Source: Flavihumibacter fluvii (GTDB lineage: Bacteria; Bacteroidota; Bacteroidia; Chitinophagales; Chitinophagaceae). From it: DNA of 64,000 nucleotides. Every line of letters starts with the position of its first letter. Within the stretch, counting starts at the first letter, position 1. The translations under genes and the position numbers were made by a program. Below are positions 56,243 through 64,000 of the stretch, piece by piece. The stretch covers positions 1,326,001-1,390,000 of the forward strand of contig NZ_CP092333.1 of the NCBI RefSeq assembly GCF_018595675.2. The letters run 5' to 3'. The notes under the pieces are model-generated. The model was not told the origin of the DNA. It did no database searches and saw only the letters and a list, made by a program, of their open reading frames with translations.

Positions 56243-57424
56243 ATGAAAGAAGTCTATATTATTGCTGCGGTCAGGACACCCATCGGCAGTTTTGGGGGCA
56301 GCCTGAAAGAGTTTTCAGCCACACGCCTGGGTGCTATTGCTATTCAAGGGGCTCTCCAAAAAGCGGGTATCCCACCTCACCAGGTAAATGATGTCATGAT
56401 GGGTTCGGTGATCCAGGCAAACCTCGGCCAGGCACCTGCGAGACAGGCGGCAAAGTTCGCCGGATTGCCCAATGAAGTGAATTGCACTACAATTAATAAA
56501 GTTTGCGCCAGTGGCATGAAGTCCATCGCCCTCGGCGTGCAGGGTATCCTGCTTGGCGATGCTGATGTTGTCGTTGCCGGAGGGATGGAAAGTATGAGTA
56601 ATGTGCCTTATTATTCTGAAACAATGCGTTGGGGAAATAAATATGGTAATGTAATGTTGACCGACGGTTTGGCAAAAGACGGATTAACCGATGTTTACGA
56701 TGGTAAAGCCATGGGAAATGCTGCAGAATTATGCGCACGCGAATGTGGTATTAGCCGGGAAGAACAGGATCAGTTTGCCATTGAAAGTTACCGTCGCAGC
56801 CAGGCCGCATGGGATTCCGGCAAATTCGATGCTGAAATAGTGCCTGTTCCCATTCCCCAAAAAAAAGGTGACCCCGTGATGTTTAGCCGGGATGAAGAAC
56901 CCTGGAATGTAAAATTTGATAAGATTCCGGAATTAAAACCTGCTTTCCAGAAAGATGGTACTGTTACTGCAGCGAATGCCTCTACTATGAACGATGGTGC
57001 TGCAGCCCTCGTGCTCATGAGTAAGGAAAAAGCTGCAGAATTGAAGGTGAAACCCATCGGTCGTATCCTTTCCTATGCAGATGCTGAACAAGCTCCTGAA
57101 TGGTTTACTACAAGTCCGGCATTGGCGGTTCCAATAGCCGTTAATAAAGCCGGACTAACCATGAACGATATTAGTTTCTGGGAATTGAATGAAGCTTTTG
57201 CTGTGGTTGGCATTGAAAATAGCCGGCGGATGAAACTGGATCCCGCAACTGTAAACGTACATGGCGGGGCAGTTTCAATTGGTCATCCGTTAGGATGTAG
57301 CGGGGCAAGGATAATTGTGACCTTACTGCATATCTTAAAAGCCAATAAAGCACGATATGGTGCAGCGGGCATATGTAATGGCGGGGGAGGTGCCTCTGCT
57401 ATGGTAATAGAAAACATTCAATAA
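56243..57424 (+). CDS. Acetyl-CoA C-acetyltransferase (thiolase)
   Basis: Thiolase II of 393 residues joining or cleaving acetoacetyl-CoA. The catalytic residues are C88 ([10 protein letters not shown]), H348 ([12 protein letters not shown]) and C378 ([10 protein letters not shown]), the classic Cys/His/Cys set at the standard spacing. The N-terminus ([21 protein letters not shown]) supports the ATG at 56243; a longer frame to 56186 would run through the promoter. It may serve fatty-acid or amino-acid breakdown, or acetoacetyl-CoA synthesis; the direction is not shown by the neighbours. A decayed GNAT gene begins three bases after its stop. Confidence 0.94.
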   Translation: MKEVYIIAAVRTPIGSFGGSLKEFSATRLGAIAIQGALQKAGIPPHQVNDVMMGSVIQANLGQAPARQAAKFAGLPNEVNCTTINKVCASGMKSIALGVQGILLGDADVVVAGGMESMSNVPYYSETMRWGNKYGNVMLTDGLAKDGLTDVYDGKAMGNAAELCARECGISREEQDQFAIESYRRSQAAWDSGKFDAEIVPVPIPQKKGDPVMFSRDEEPWNVKFDKIPELKPAFQKDGTVTAANASTMNDGAAALVLMSKEKAAELKVKPIGRILSYADAEQAPEWFTTSPALAVPIAVNKAGLTMNDISFWELNEAFAVVGIENSRRMKLDPATVNVHGGAVSIGHPLGCSGARIIVTLLHILKANKARYGAAGICNGGGGASAMVIENIQ

Positions 57425-57427
57425 CAA

Positions 57428-57741
57428 GTGGCACAGATAAAACCTGCCGGTGAACAGGAAGCCTGTCTGATCGCATCCCTTAGCCGCCCCAGAACTTTCA
57501 GGAAGCATTTGCCCCATTCAATTCAAAATCTGATATGGCGCTTTTCCTGGAAACGCAGTTTACAACCAGCATGCTGTTTTGGCAGGGAAAAGGGTTCCCG
57601 ACGGTTTGCCTGGGTGTTTGGGAACGGAATGAAAAAGCCATCAGGTTTTACCTGAAAAATGGGTTCGAAAAATTGGGGAGCCCTATTTTTTTATTGGGAA
57701 ATCATCCCCAAACCGACTGGTTAATGGGTAAAAACCTATAG
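57428..57741 (+). pseudogene. GNAT acetyltransferase remnant with frameshift and internal deletion
   Basis: The sequence begins with a GTG and reads AQIKPAGEQEACLIASLSR, a typical GNAT N-terminus, then loses frame in a C-rich stretch near 57486-57492; the next frame continues NFQEAFAPFNSKSDMALFLETQFTT. Directly after this it jumps to FWQGKGFPTVCLGVWERNEKAI and GFEKLG...LGNHPQTDWLMGKNL, the C-terminal end of the same kind of protein. About 65 residues of the acetyl-CoA-binding core are missing. Both damages make the gene non-functional. The pieces match one acetyltransferase of about 170 residues. Confidence 0.8.
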
Positions 57742-57836
57742 GGTTTGGTTAAATTTTTAACTTTTAAGGCATATTCCGGTATAACTGTATATGGCCGAAT
57801 CTATCAAAGTCTTAATTTCAATAAAACAACTACCTC

Positions 57837-59204
57837 ATGAAACGCATCATTGTGCTTTCCCTGTTCGCTGCGTATATACTGGGCGCCTGTAAAAAAGAAA
57901 GTTCAGCCACTCCTGATCCGACGCCTACGCCACCTGTAGTTTCTGAAGCGGACAAGGTGAAGGACACTGCCCTTGAGATTGCCCGGGATATTTACCTGTG
58001 GTATGATCAAATTCCTTCCACCTTTAATCCACGCACATTTGCAGATCCCGATAAAGTTATGCAGGGTATCAGGCCTTATAGTATTGAAACTGGTTTTACA
58101 AAAGCGGTAGACCGGTGGAGTTTTGGGATCAAACAGGCAGAATGGGATAATGCCAGTAGTGGTATCAGCGGTGACCTTGGAATAGGCATATTTTTCCTCA
58201 GTGCTAACGACCTTAGGGTTTCCTATGTTGAAAAAGAATCCGCTGCAGGACTGGCAGGTGTTCAAAGAAGCTGGCGGATTACCAAGATCAACGGCAGTAC
58301 GGCCATTAATACCTCCAGTTCCAGTATAGATTTTATTGTAAATGCGATATACGGCGGGTCACAGGCAAACATTACTTTTCAGAAACCTGATGGATCAAGC
58401 GTGGATTTGGCATTAACGCCTTCAACCTACAATGAACAGCCCCTGATACTGGATACAGTGTACACCAGTGGCGGCAAAAATGTAGGTTATTTTATTTTGA
58501 ATTCCTTCCTGGGAGATACCACTGAGATCAAAAATGGTTTCAGCAACATTTTTGCAAAATTTGCGGCAAAGAATGTTACTGATATCATAGTTGACCTTCG
58601 GTATAATGGGGGTGGTTATGTTTTGTTACAGGAGGAACTTGCCAACTACCTGGCTCCAAATGGCGAAAACGGTAAAATGATGTATTCACAATCCTTCAAT
58701 GATAAGTATTCGCAGTACAACCGTATTGAGAATTTTGTCAAAAAAGGATCTGTTAATCCGGCAAAGATCGTCTTCATCATTTCACAAAATACCGCTTCAG
58801 CGAGTGAGGCACTGGTCAATATTATGACACCGCATGTTGAGGTTAAAACAGTAGGTCCAAGTGCTTCGCATGGTAAACCAGTAGGCTTCTTTAACATTCC
58901 GGTAGGAGACTGGTATGTTTTCCCTGTTTCTTTGCGGATTGTCAACAGCCTGAACGAAGGCAATTATTTTGATGGTTTTACCCCGGATAACCAGGTGATG
59001 GACGGACTGGATAAGCCTTGGGGAGATGTATCGGAAGATTGTCTCGCCAGTGCCTTGAAATACCTCACAACCGGATCATTTAAAGCAGAGACCCGGGACA
59101 ATATCCGTACTGACCTGGATATGATCCGCAGTTATAATACCATTCGGTCCAATAAATATAAATTCATGGTAGAATCTAGGAAGAATATCCCCGGACTACG
59201 CTAA
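57837..59204 (+). CDS. S41 family peptidase, lipoprotein (C-terminal processing protease-like)
   Basis: A 455-residue lipoprotein (lipobox LGAC at residue 18, then a Pro/Thr-rich spacer). Residues 40-115 form an N-terminal helical domain, about 115-200 a PDZ-like domain (LGIGIFFLSANDLRVSYVEKESAAGLAGV), and the rest the S41 protease core with DIIVDLRYNGGGYV near 253 and the catalytic Ser in SQNTASASEALVN near 322. The catalytic Lys is expected about 25 residues later, where KTVGPSASHGKPVG lies. This layout is common among Bacteroidota surface proteases of unknown substrate. It is a single-gene unit closed by a terminator. Confidence 0.9.
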   Translation: MKRIIVLSLFAAYILGACKKESSATPDPTPTPPVVSEADKVKDTALEIARDIYLWYDQIPSTFNPRTFADPDKVMQGIRPYSIETGFTKAVDRWSFGIKQAEWDNASSGISGDLGIGIFFLSANDLRVSYVEKESAAGLAGVQRSWRITKINGSTAINTSSSSIDFIVNAIYGGSQANITFQKPDGSSVDLALTPSTYNEQPLILDTVYTSGGKNVGYFILNSFLGDTTEIKNGFSNIFAKFAAKNVTDIIVDLRYNGGGYVLLQEELANYLAPNGENGKMMYSQSFNDKYSQYNRIENFVKKGSVNPAKIVFIISQNTASASEALVNIMTPHVEVKTVGPSASHGKPVGFFNIPVGDWYVFPVSLRIVNSLNEGNYFDGFTPDNQVMDGLDKPWGDVSEDCLASALKYLTTGSFKAETRDNIRTDLDMIRSYNTIRSNKYKFMVESRKNIPGLR

Positions 59205-59224
59205 AAATAACCTGATTAATTTGC

Positions 59225-59250
59225 AAAGGCCCCGCACAACGGGGCTTTTT
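59225..59250 (+). terminator. Intrinsic terminator after the S41 peptidase gene
   Basis: Stem GCCCCG (59229-59234) with CGGGGC (59240-59245), extended by A/T and one G-T pair, and a run of five T. Confidence 0.8.
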
Positions 59251-59268
59251 GCTGCACTTATATCAATT

Positions 59269-59300
59269 TTTGTGCGTTTGGTGCTTAACCAATATTTTTG
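59269..59300 (+). promoter_or_regulatory. Promoter for pdhB
   Basis: TTTG (59269-59272) and TATTTTTG (59293-59300) with a 20-bp spacer match the Bacteroidota promoter pattern; the -7 element ends 20 bp before the ATG. Confidence 0.65.
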
Positions 59301-59320
59301 CCACTCCTAAAAGTTATTGA

Positions 59321-60310
59321 ATGGCAAGAATAATCGCATATAGAGAAGCACTTCGTGAAGCTATGAATGAAGAGTTTCGCAGGGATGACCGGGTTTTCCT
59401 GATGGGTGAGGAAGTTGCAGAATACAATGGTGCCTATAAAGTAAGTCAGGGCATGCTGGATGAATTCGGTGAGAAAAGAGTGATGGATACCCCTATTTCT
59501 GAATTGGGATTTACGGCAATAGCAGTAGGTGCTGCACAGAATGGACTTCGTCCGATAGTTGAATATATGACCTGGAACTTCGCTGTGCTGGCCATGGACC
59601 AGATTTTGAACACTGCATCCAAAATGCTGGCGATGAGCGGTGGTCAACTTTCCTGCCCCATAGTATTTCGTGGGGCCAACGGATCGGCAGGTCAGTTAGG
59701 CGCCCAACACTCAACAGCGTTTGAGAGCTATTATGCCAATATTCCAGGAATTAAGGTCGTCTCTCCAAGCAATCCCTATGATGCAAAAGGGCTATTGAAA
59801 CAGGCTATCCGGTATGAGGAAGACCCGGTGATCTTTATGGAGAGTGAAGTGATGTATGGTGATAAAGGAGAAGTTCCTGAAGAAGAATATTATATACCAC
59901 TTGGTAAAGCAGATATTAAAAAAGACGGAAAGGATGTTACCATCGTTTCCTTTAATAAAATGATGAAAGTGGCCCTCGGAGCAGCAGCGGAACTTGAAAA
60001 AGAGGGTATAAGTGCTGAAGTGATTGACCTGCGGTCAATTCGTCCGCTCGATTGGATGACCATCCTAGAAAGCGTGAAGAAAACTAATCGCCTGGTTATT
60101 GTTGAAGAACAGTGGCCGTTTGCCTCTATCTCATCAGAAATTTCTTACCGGATACAAAAAGAAGGATTTGATTTCCTGGATGCACCAATCCGGCGCATTA
60201 CAGCTGCTGATGCCCCCCTTCATTACGCCCCGAACCTGGTTGCCGCAGCTTTACCTGATGTTACACGTACGGTTAAACTGGTAAAAGAAGTGATGTATCT
60301 TAAAAAATAA
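59321..60310 (+). CDS. pdhB: Pyruvate dehydrogenase E1 component, beta subunit
   Basis: Beta subunit of the thiamine-diphosphate E1 enzyme that decarboxylates pyruvate. The 329-residue sequence has YREALREAMNEEFRRDDRVFLMGEEVAEYNGAYKV-type N-terminus, the ThDP-contacting ISELGFTAIAVGAA, FRGANGSAGQLGAQHSTAFE near 130 and DLRSIRPLDW near 233, matching PdhB rather than the branched-chain BkdB. The alpha subunit and E2/E3 are not adjacent, so they are coded elsewhere. It has a clear promoter and terminator and appears to be a single-gene unit. Confidence 0.92.
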   Translation: MARIIAYREALREAMNEEFRRDDRVFLMGEEVAEYNGAYKVSQGMLDEFGEKRVMDTPISELGFTAIAVGAAQNGLRPIVEYMTWNFAVLAMDQILNTASKMLAMSGGQLSCPIVFRGANGSAGQLGAQHSTAFESYYANIPGIKVVSPSNPYDAKGLLKQAIRYEEDPVIFMESEVMYGDKGEVPEEEYYIPLGKADIKKDGKDVTIVSFNKMMKVALGAAAELEKEGISAEVIDLRSIRPLDWMTILESVKKTNRLVIVEEQWPFASISSEISYRIQKEGFDFLDAPIRRITAADAPLHYAPNLVAAALPDVTRTVKLVKEVMYLKK

Positions 60311-60322
60311 TTAGCTATAAAG

Positions 60323-60348
60323 AGCCGCCTTAACCAGCGGCTTTTTTG
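60323..60348 (+). terminator. Intrinsic terminator after pdhB
   Basis: Stem AGCCGC (60323-60328) with GCGGCT (60337-60342) around an eight-base loop, followed by a run of T. Confidence 0.8.
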
Positions 60349-60376
60349 TTGTAATAATTAATAAAGAACGAAAAAT

Positions 60377-60529
60377 TTAGTTATTCACCATACTCAGTAC
60401 ACTTCCAATTGTGAGTAACAGGCAATAGCTGTAGGCCATCAATACACCAGCCAATACCACCAGCTTTGCGGTTAATTGCCAGACACTTACTTCGTGGGTT
60501 GTCTTAAGTGGGTGTTGCAGGGTGTTCAT
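60377..60529 (-). CDS. 50-residue single-span membrane protein
   Basis: A short protein with a hydrophilic N-terminal 20 residues (MNTLQHPLKTTHEVSVWQLT) and one hydrophobic helix (LVVLAGVLMAYSYCLLLTIG). The ATG at 60529 is used; an upstream in-frame ATG at 60565 falls inside the promoter. It has one of the best promoters in the window. No family was recognised. It is small enough to be missed by gene finders, but the promoter and the membrane helix support a real gene. Its 3' end lies close to the pdhB terminator on the other strand. Confidence 0.65.
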   Translation of the reverse strand: MNTLQHPLKTTHEVSVWQLTAKLVVLAGVLMAYSYCLLLTIGSVLSMVNN

Positions 60530-60563
60530 AGTTGGATAGTTTAAATTTTTCAACGGATATATC

Positions 60564-60594
60564 AAAAATACATTGTATAAAGTGGTATGTCAAG
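60564..60594 (-). promoter_or_regulatory. Promoter for the 50-residue membrane protein gene
   Basis: On the minus strand TTG (60594-60592) and TATTTTTG (60571-60564) are 20 bp apart. The -7 element ends 34 bp before the ATG at 60529. Confidence 0.6.
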
Positions 60595-60674
60595 ACGGCT
60601 TCTACCCAATTTAATACCGTAATTTTACGATTGACTTTGATAACCTGCGACGACTAAAACAGCCGTTAAATCGG

Positions 60675-60682
60675 TACTTTTG
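60675..60682 (+). promoter_or_regulatory. -7 promoter element for the response regulator gene
   Basis: TACTTTTG matches TAnnTTTG and ends 24 bp before the ATG at 60707. No -33 TTTG lies at the right distance. Confidence 0.4.
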
Positions 60683-60706
60683 AGTCGCACCGCAAAAAAC
60701 AATAGC

Positions 60707-61870
60707 ATGTCAAATATCCTGATCATAGACGACGAAAGGGCCATCAGAAAAACACTTGGAGAAATTTTATCCTATGAAGGCTACAAAATTGAAGAAGCCT
60801 CAGACGGTGAAGAAGGCCTTAAGAAATTCAAAGAAAAAGCCTTTGACGTAGTGCTTTGTGATATTAAAATGCCTAAACTGGATGGTATTGAATTCCTTGA
60901 CAAAGCCCGTGAAACGAACCCGGACATTCCTATCATTATGATCTCGGGACATGGCACCATTGAAACAGCTGTGGAGGCAGTTAAAAAGGGCGCTTTTGAT
61001 TATATTTCCAAACCTCCGGACCTTAACCGCTTATTGATAACCCTCAGGAATGCCATGGACAAAACCTCCCTGGTGACCGAAACCAAGGTGTTGAAACGCA
61101 GGGTAAGCAAAGTACAGGAAATGATTGGAGATGCATCTGCTATACAAAGAATAAAAGATACGATCGAAAAGGTAGCACCCACAGAGGCAAGGGTATTAAT
61201 TACCGGTGAAAATGGGGTGGGTAAGGAACTTGTTGCCCGCTGGCTGCATGAAAAAAGTAACAGGGCCAATGGGCCGTTAATTGAAGTGAACTGTGCGGCT
61301 ATTCCGGGAGAGTTAATCGAAAGTGAATTGTTCGGACATGAAAAAGGTTCCTTTACTTCAGCCATAAAACAGCGGATCGGTAAATTTGAGCAGGCCAATG
61401 GGGGCACCTTATTCCTTGATGAAATAGGTGATATGAGCCTGAGTGCCCAGGCCAAGGTACTTAGGGCATTACAGGAAGGAAAGATCACCCGCGTTGGCGG
61501 AGATAAGGAATTGTCTGTGGATGTACGGGTTATTGCCGCTACAAATAAAGACCTCCTGAAAGAAGTTGAAGATAAAAATTTTCGCCTCGATCTATATCAC
61601 CGGTTAAGTGTAATCCTTATCCATGTGCCTTCCCTGAATGACCGCAGGGAGGATATCCCCCTTCTGGTCGATAAGTTCCTCGAAAATATCTGTGCTGAAT
61701 ATGGTATAGCCAAAAAGGAAATTGATAAGGAAGCGCTGGAAAGCCTCAAGCAATACAACTGGACGGGCAACATCCGTGAACTAAGGAATGTAGTGGAACG
61801 ACTCGTGATATTATCTGGCAAAACCATTACCCGCGAAGACGTTATTAATAACGTGGTTCCTAAATCCTGA
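60707..61870 (+). CDS. NtrC-family response regulator without a DNA-binding domain
   Basis: A 387-residue two-component regulator. The receiver domain has DDER at 8-11 and the phosphorylated D52 in LCDIKMP. The AAA+ sigma-54 activator domain has Walker A G167-ENGVGKE, Walker B GGTLFLDEIGD near 233 and the RELRNVVERL end near 360. The sigma-54-contact loop GAFTGA is replaced by G214-SFTSA. The protein stops about 20 residues after the AAA+ C-terminal helices, so the usual Fis-type helix-turn-helix is missing. It may work from solution, with a partner, or not through sigma-54 at all. No histidine kinase is adjacent. ATG at 60707 gives the normal receiver start. Confidence 0.9.
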   Translation: MSNILIIDDERAIRKTLGEILSYEGYKIEEASDGEEGLKKFKEKAFDVVLCDIKMPKLDGIEFLDKARETNPDIPIIMISGHGTIETAVEAVKKGAFDYISKPPDLNRLLITLRNAMDKTSLVTETKVLKRRVSKVQEMIGDASAIQRIKDTIEKVAPTEARVLITGENGVGKELVARWLHEKSNRANGPLIEVNCAAIPGELIESELFGHEKGSFTSAIKQRIGKFEQANGGTLFLDEIGDMSLSAQAKVLRALQEGKITRVGGDKELSVDVRVIAATNKDLLKEVEDKNFRLDLYHRLSVILIHVPSLNDRREDIPLLVDKFLENICAEYGIAKKEIDKEALESLKQYNWTGNIRELRNVVERLVILSGKTITREDVINNVVPKS

Positions 61871-61978
61871 AATGATCGAAACTGGCAGGCTTAACAAATT
61901 CTTTGCGAATGGACTGTCATAATTTTTCCTTTTCCGTTACAAATACTGGTAATAAACGCCATTTTTGACGCAGAATGG

Positions 61979-61986
61979 TATTTTTG
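61979..61986 (+). promoter_or_regulatory. -7 promoter element for lepB
   Basis: TATTTTTG ends 21 bp before the lepB ATG, in a 137-bp gap after the response regulator gene. No -33 element at the usual spacing. Confidence 0.45.
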
Positions 61987-62007
61987 TCCGAATATAAAAA
62001 ACGCTGA

Positions 62008-63564
62008 ATGTCATCGAATCAAATCCTGATCGTAGTCCTGATTTCCCTTCTTCTGGTTTTATTACCTGCCTTTGGCCTTTCAAAACTCTTCCATAAAGCC
62101 GGGGTCCCCGGATGGAAAGCCTTTGTGCCTTTTTATAATACCTGGGAGATGATTCAGATCGCCGAACGTCCAAAACATTGGTTTTTCTGGCAATTCATCC
62201 CTGTTGCAGGTTGGTTCGTTACAATGGGAATATTTATTGAATTCATCAAATGCTATGGAAAGTTTGCCTTTTGGGAGCATGCATTAACCTGTTTATTACC
62301 TTTTGTTTATTTCCCGTATGTTGGACTGGATCAGAAAACCCGTTTTATTGGTGCAAAGGGCGTAAAACATTACCAGAAATCTGCAGTCAGGGAATGGGTA
62401 GATGCCGGCATATTTGCGATCGTTGCTGCCACACTTATCAGGACATTCATATTTGAAGCATATACTATTCCAACAGGGTCCATGGAAAAAACCTTATTGA
62501 TCAATGATTACCTGTTTGTAAGTAAGCTTAGTTATGGTCCAAGGATTCCCAACACACCATTAGCCATCCCATTCATGCATCATACGATACCAGGAACCTC
62601 TGCCCGGTCTTATTCAGAACTTCTCAAACTGCCTTATAGCAGATGGTTCGCAAGCCCGGTTAAAAGAAATGATGTTGTCGTATTCAATTTCCCTACCGGG
62701 GATACTGTGATCAACAAACCGGAATTCCAATCGGCAGATCCTTATTATGATGTAGCCCGTCGGATCGGAAACGGAAACATTAATACCGGACGACAGATGA
62801 TTTTAAATGATCCGGAAACATACCCGCTGGTATTGCGTCCGGTAGATAAGCGGGAAAATTATATTAAACGTTGCGTTGCCATTGCCGGTGATACCCTTGA
62901 AGTAAAGGATGGCCGGGTGTATATTAATAGTCAACCTGGTTATGTTCCGCCACATTCCCAAATTTATTATGATGTGGAAACGAGTGGCCAGCCATTGGAC
63001 GCCGACCTCATGAAAGAACAGTATAATATTGATATTGAGGATCCCAATGATATTCCATCCCAGACAGGAAATAAATACCTGATGTTGCTGACAGCTGAAG
63101 CTGTTGAAAAAATGAGGACGACTGGTTTGGCGAAATCCATTACCCCCCAACTGATCAGGCCAAGCCAGGTAGATGCCCGTTTATGGGGCCAGGTTAACTA
63201 TCCTTATGATACAATCCATAAATGGACGGTCGATTATTTTGGACCAATCTGGATCCCTGCAAAGGGTGGTACGCTAACCCTCACGCCAGACAACTATACG
63301 ATATATGAAAGAGCCATCAGGGTATATGAAGGCAATACCCTCGAACAACGCAATGGTAAATTTTTTATTAATGGCATAGAATCTAACCAATATACGTTCA
63401 GGATGAATTATTACTGGATGATGGGGGATAACCGCCATGGATCCCAGGATAGTCGTTTTTGGGGTTTTGTTCCCGAAGATCACATTGTAGGGGAGGCATG
63501 GGTAATCTGGATGAGTTTGAACAAAGGGATTCGCTGGAACCGGTTGTTCAAAAGTATAAAATAA
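62008..63564 (+). CDS. lepB: Signal peptidase I
   Basis: Membrane serine protease of 518 residues that removes signal peptides from exported proteins. The catalytic Ser is S158 in IPTGSMEKTLL and the Lys is K287 in NYIKRCVAIAGDTLEV; the C-terminal box MGDNRHGSQDSRFWGFVPEDHIVG is complete. Before the catalytic part there are about 125 extra residues with three membrane segments (LIVVLISLLLVLLPAFGL; FFWQFIPVAGWFVTMGIFIEF; ALTCLLPFVYFPYVG), a Bacteroidota feature. A further insertion of about 100 residues separates the Ser and Lys boxes, and another about 130 residues precede the last box. The cdd gene begins 28 bp downstream. Confidence 0.95.
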   Translation: MSSNQILIVVLISLLLVLLPAFGLSKLFHKAGVPGWKAFVPFYNTWEMIQIAERPKHWFFWQFIPVAGWFVTMGIFIEFIKCYGKFAFWEHALTCLLPFVYFPYVGLDQKTRFIGAKGVKHYQKSAVREWVDAGIFAIVAATLIRTFIFEAYTIPTGSMEKTLLINDYLFVSKLSYGPRIPNTPLAIPFMHHTIPGTSARSYSELLKLPYSRWFASPVKRNDVVVFNFPTGDTVINKPEFQSADPYYDVARRIGNGNINTGRQMILNDPETYPLVLRPVDKRENYIKRCVAIAGDTLEVKDGRVYINSQPGYVPPHSQIYYDVETSGQPLDADLMKEQYNIDIEDPNDIPSQTGNKYLMLLTAEAVEKMRTTGLAKSITPQLIRPSQVDARLWGQVNYPYDTIHKWTVDYFGPIWIPAKGGTLTLTPDNYTIYERAIRVYEGNTLEQRNGKFFINGIESNQYTFRMNYYWMMGDNRHGSQDSRFWGFVPEDHIVGEAWVIWMSLNKGIRWNRLFKSIK

Positions 63565-63592
63565 GCTACTCTATATTGAACCCAAGGTAACA

Positions 63593-64000
63593 ATGACCAG
63601 GAATTCCTATCATTTTGAGTATGAAGTTTATTTGTCTGCAGATGCACTGGAACCAGGAGATGCTGCACTTTTGGCTAAAGCCAGGGAAGCTACCGTTCTG
63701 GCATATGCGCCGTATTCGAATTTCTTTGTAGGCGCTGCCGCAAAAATGGGGAATGGCGCCATTGTTTTTGGTGCTAACCAGGAGAATGCGGCATTTCCGG
63801 CAGGCCTCTGTGCAGAAAGGGTTGTGCTTGGCAATATTTCCTCAGCCTTTCCCAATGAACCAATAGACACTATGGCTATCAGCTATGATAGTAAACTCGT
63901 GAATACCGATCATCCGATTTCACCCTGCGGAATTTGCAGGCAGTCGCTGCAGGAGTATGAACAACGCATTCAGTTGCCTATCCGGTTGATCCTTAGTGGT
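63593..64000 (+). CDS. cdd: Cytidine deaminase (3' partial)
   Basis: The first 136 residues of a zinc-dependent deaminase that converts cytidine and deoxycytidine to uridines. The substrate motif YAPYSNFFVGAA is near residue 39, the catalytic C-A-E is in FPAGLCAERVV near 72, and the second pair of zinc Cys is in SPCGICRQSL near 111, all matching Cdd. The ATG at 63593 gives an N-terminal extension of about 25 residues before the core, as in many Bacteroidota enzymes. The gene runs off the window edge in frame, so the last residues are unseen. It follows lepB by 28 bp. Confidence 0.92.
   Translation, partial: MTRNSYHFEYEVYLSADALEPGDAALLAKAREATVLAYAPYSNFFVGAAAKMGNGAIVFGANQENAAFPAGLCAERVVLGNISSAFPNEPIDTMAISYDSKLVNTDHPISPCGICRQSLQEYEQRIQLPIRLILSG

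Noticed and set aside
1-64000. tRNA, rRNA, CRISPR arrays, insertion sequences, integrases, phage genes
   Set aside because: No cloverleaf, array of spaced repeats, transposase motif or terminal inverted repeats was found by eye; most gaps are too short to hold them.

Overview
The window (64 kb, moderate GC) looks like a chromosome of a member of the Bacteroidota, most likely family Chitinophagaceae. The evidence is the style of the housekeeping genes (Bacteroidota-type topoisomerase IV ParE/ParC, a LepB with an N-terminal membrane extension, paired gliding/division-type FtsE), lipoproteins with a Cys directly after a short hydrophobic stretch, DUF2490 and TonB-receptor sequences, an almost complete lack of Shine-Dalgarno sequences, and repeated TAnnTTTG (-7) promoter elements. 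The genus cannot be told from the sequence alone. No rRNA, tRNA, CRISPR array, insertion sequence, integrase or phage gene was seen.

Positions 1-13662 hold one long plus-strand assimilatory sulfate reduction and cysteine operon: cysJ (5' end outside the window), cysI, hemA, cobA, cysE, cysK, cysH (4Fe-4S APS reductase type), cysD, a decayed TonB-dependent receptor, a DUF2490 outer-membrane protein, a precorrin-2 dehydrogenase/ferrochelatase fused to a TSUP permease, and cysN. Together these activate sulfate to APS, reduce it to sulfite and sulfide, supply the siroheme that CysI needs (HemA, CobA, CysG-like domain), and fix sulfide into cysteine. No APS kinase is present, which fits direct APS reduction.

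13743-29371 carries ftsE, a minus-strand polysaccharide cluster (Gfo/Idh oxidoreductase and two glycosyltransferases), rpsO-pnp-prmA-plsY, an M48 lipoprotein protease, a DUF3052/YdeI-like fusion, a frameshifted VWA lipoprotein, divergent dnaG and tcdA, and a tight four-gene minus-strand operon (two paralogous small acidic proteins, a Cys-rich YkgJ-type protein and an exported rhodanese-thioredoxin) that is the best candidate here for an undescribed system.

29723-46243 holds parE, a DUF1835 protein, a serine hydrolase, a VOC protein and parC, then a minus-strand group (secreted unknown, smpB, accD, pgi, threonine aldolase), then smc and a DUF486 membrane protein. 46245-64000 holds trmN6-tsaD-ABC permease on the minus strand, a coiled-coil protein followed by an EF-G paralogue whose GTPase motifs are degraded, a Ca2+-type P-ATPase divergent from an AI-2E family permease, a thiolase followed by a decayed GNAT acetyltransferase, an S41 protease, pdhB, a 50-residue membrane protein with its own promoter, an NtrC-like regulator without a DNA-binding domain, lepB and the start of cdd. 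Intrinsic terminators separate most of these units.
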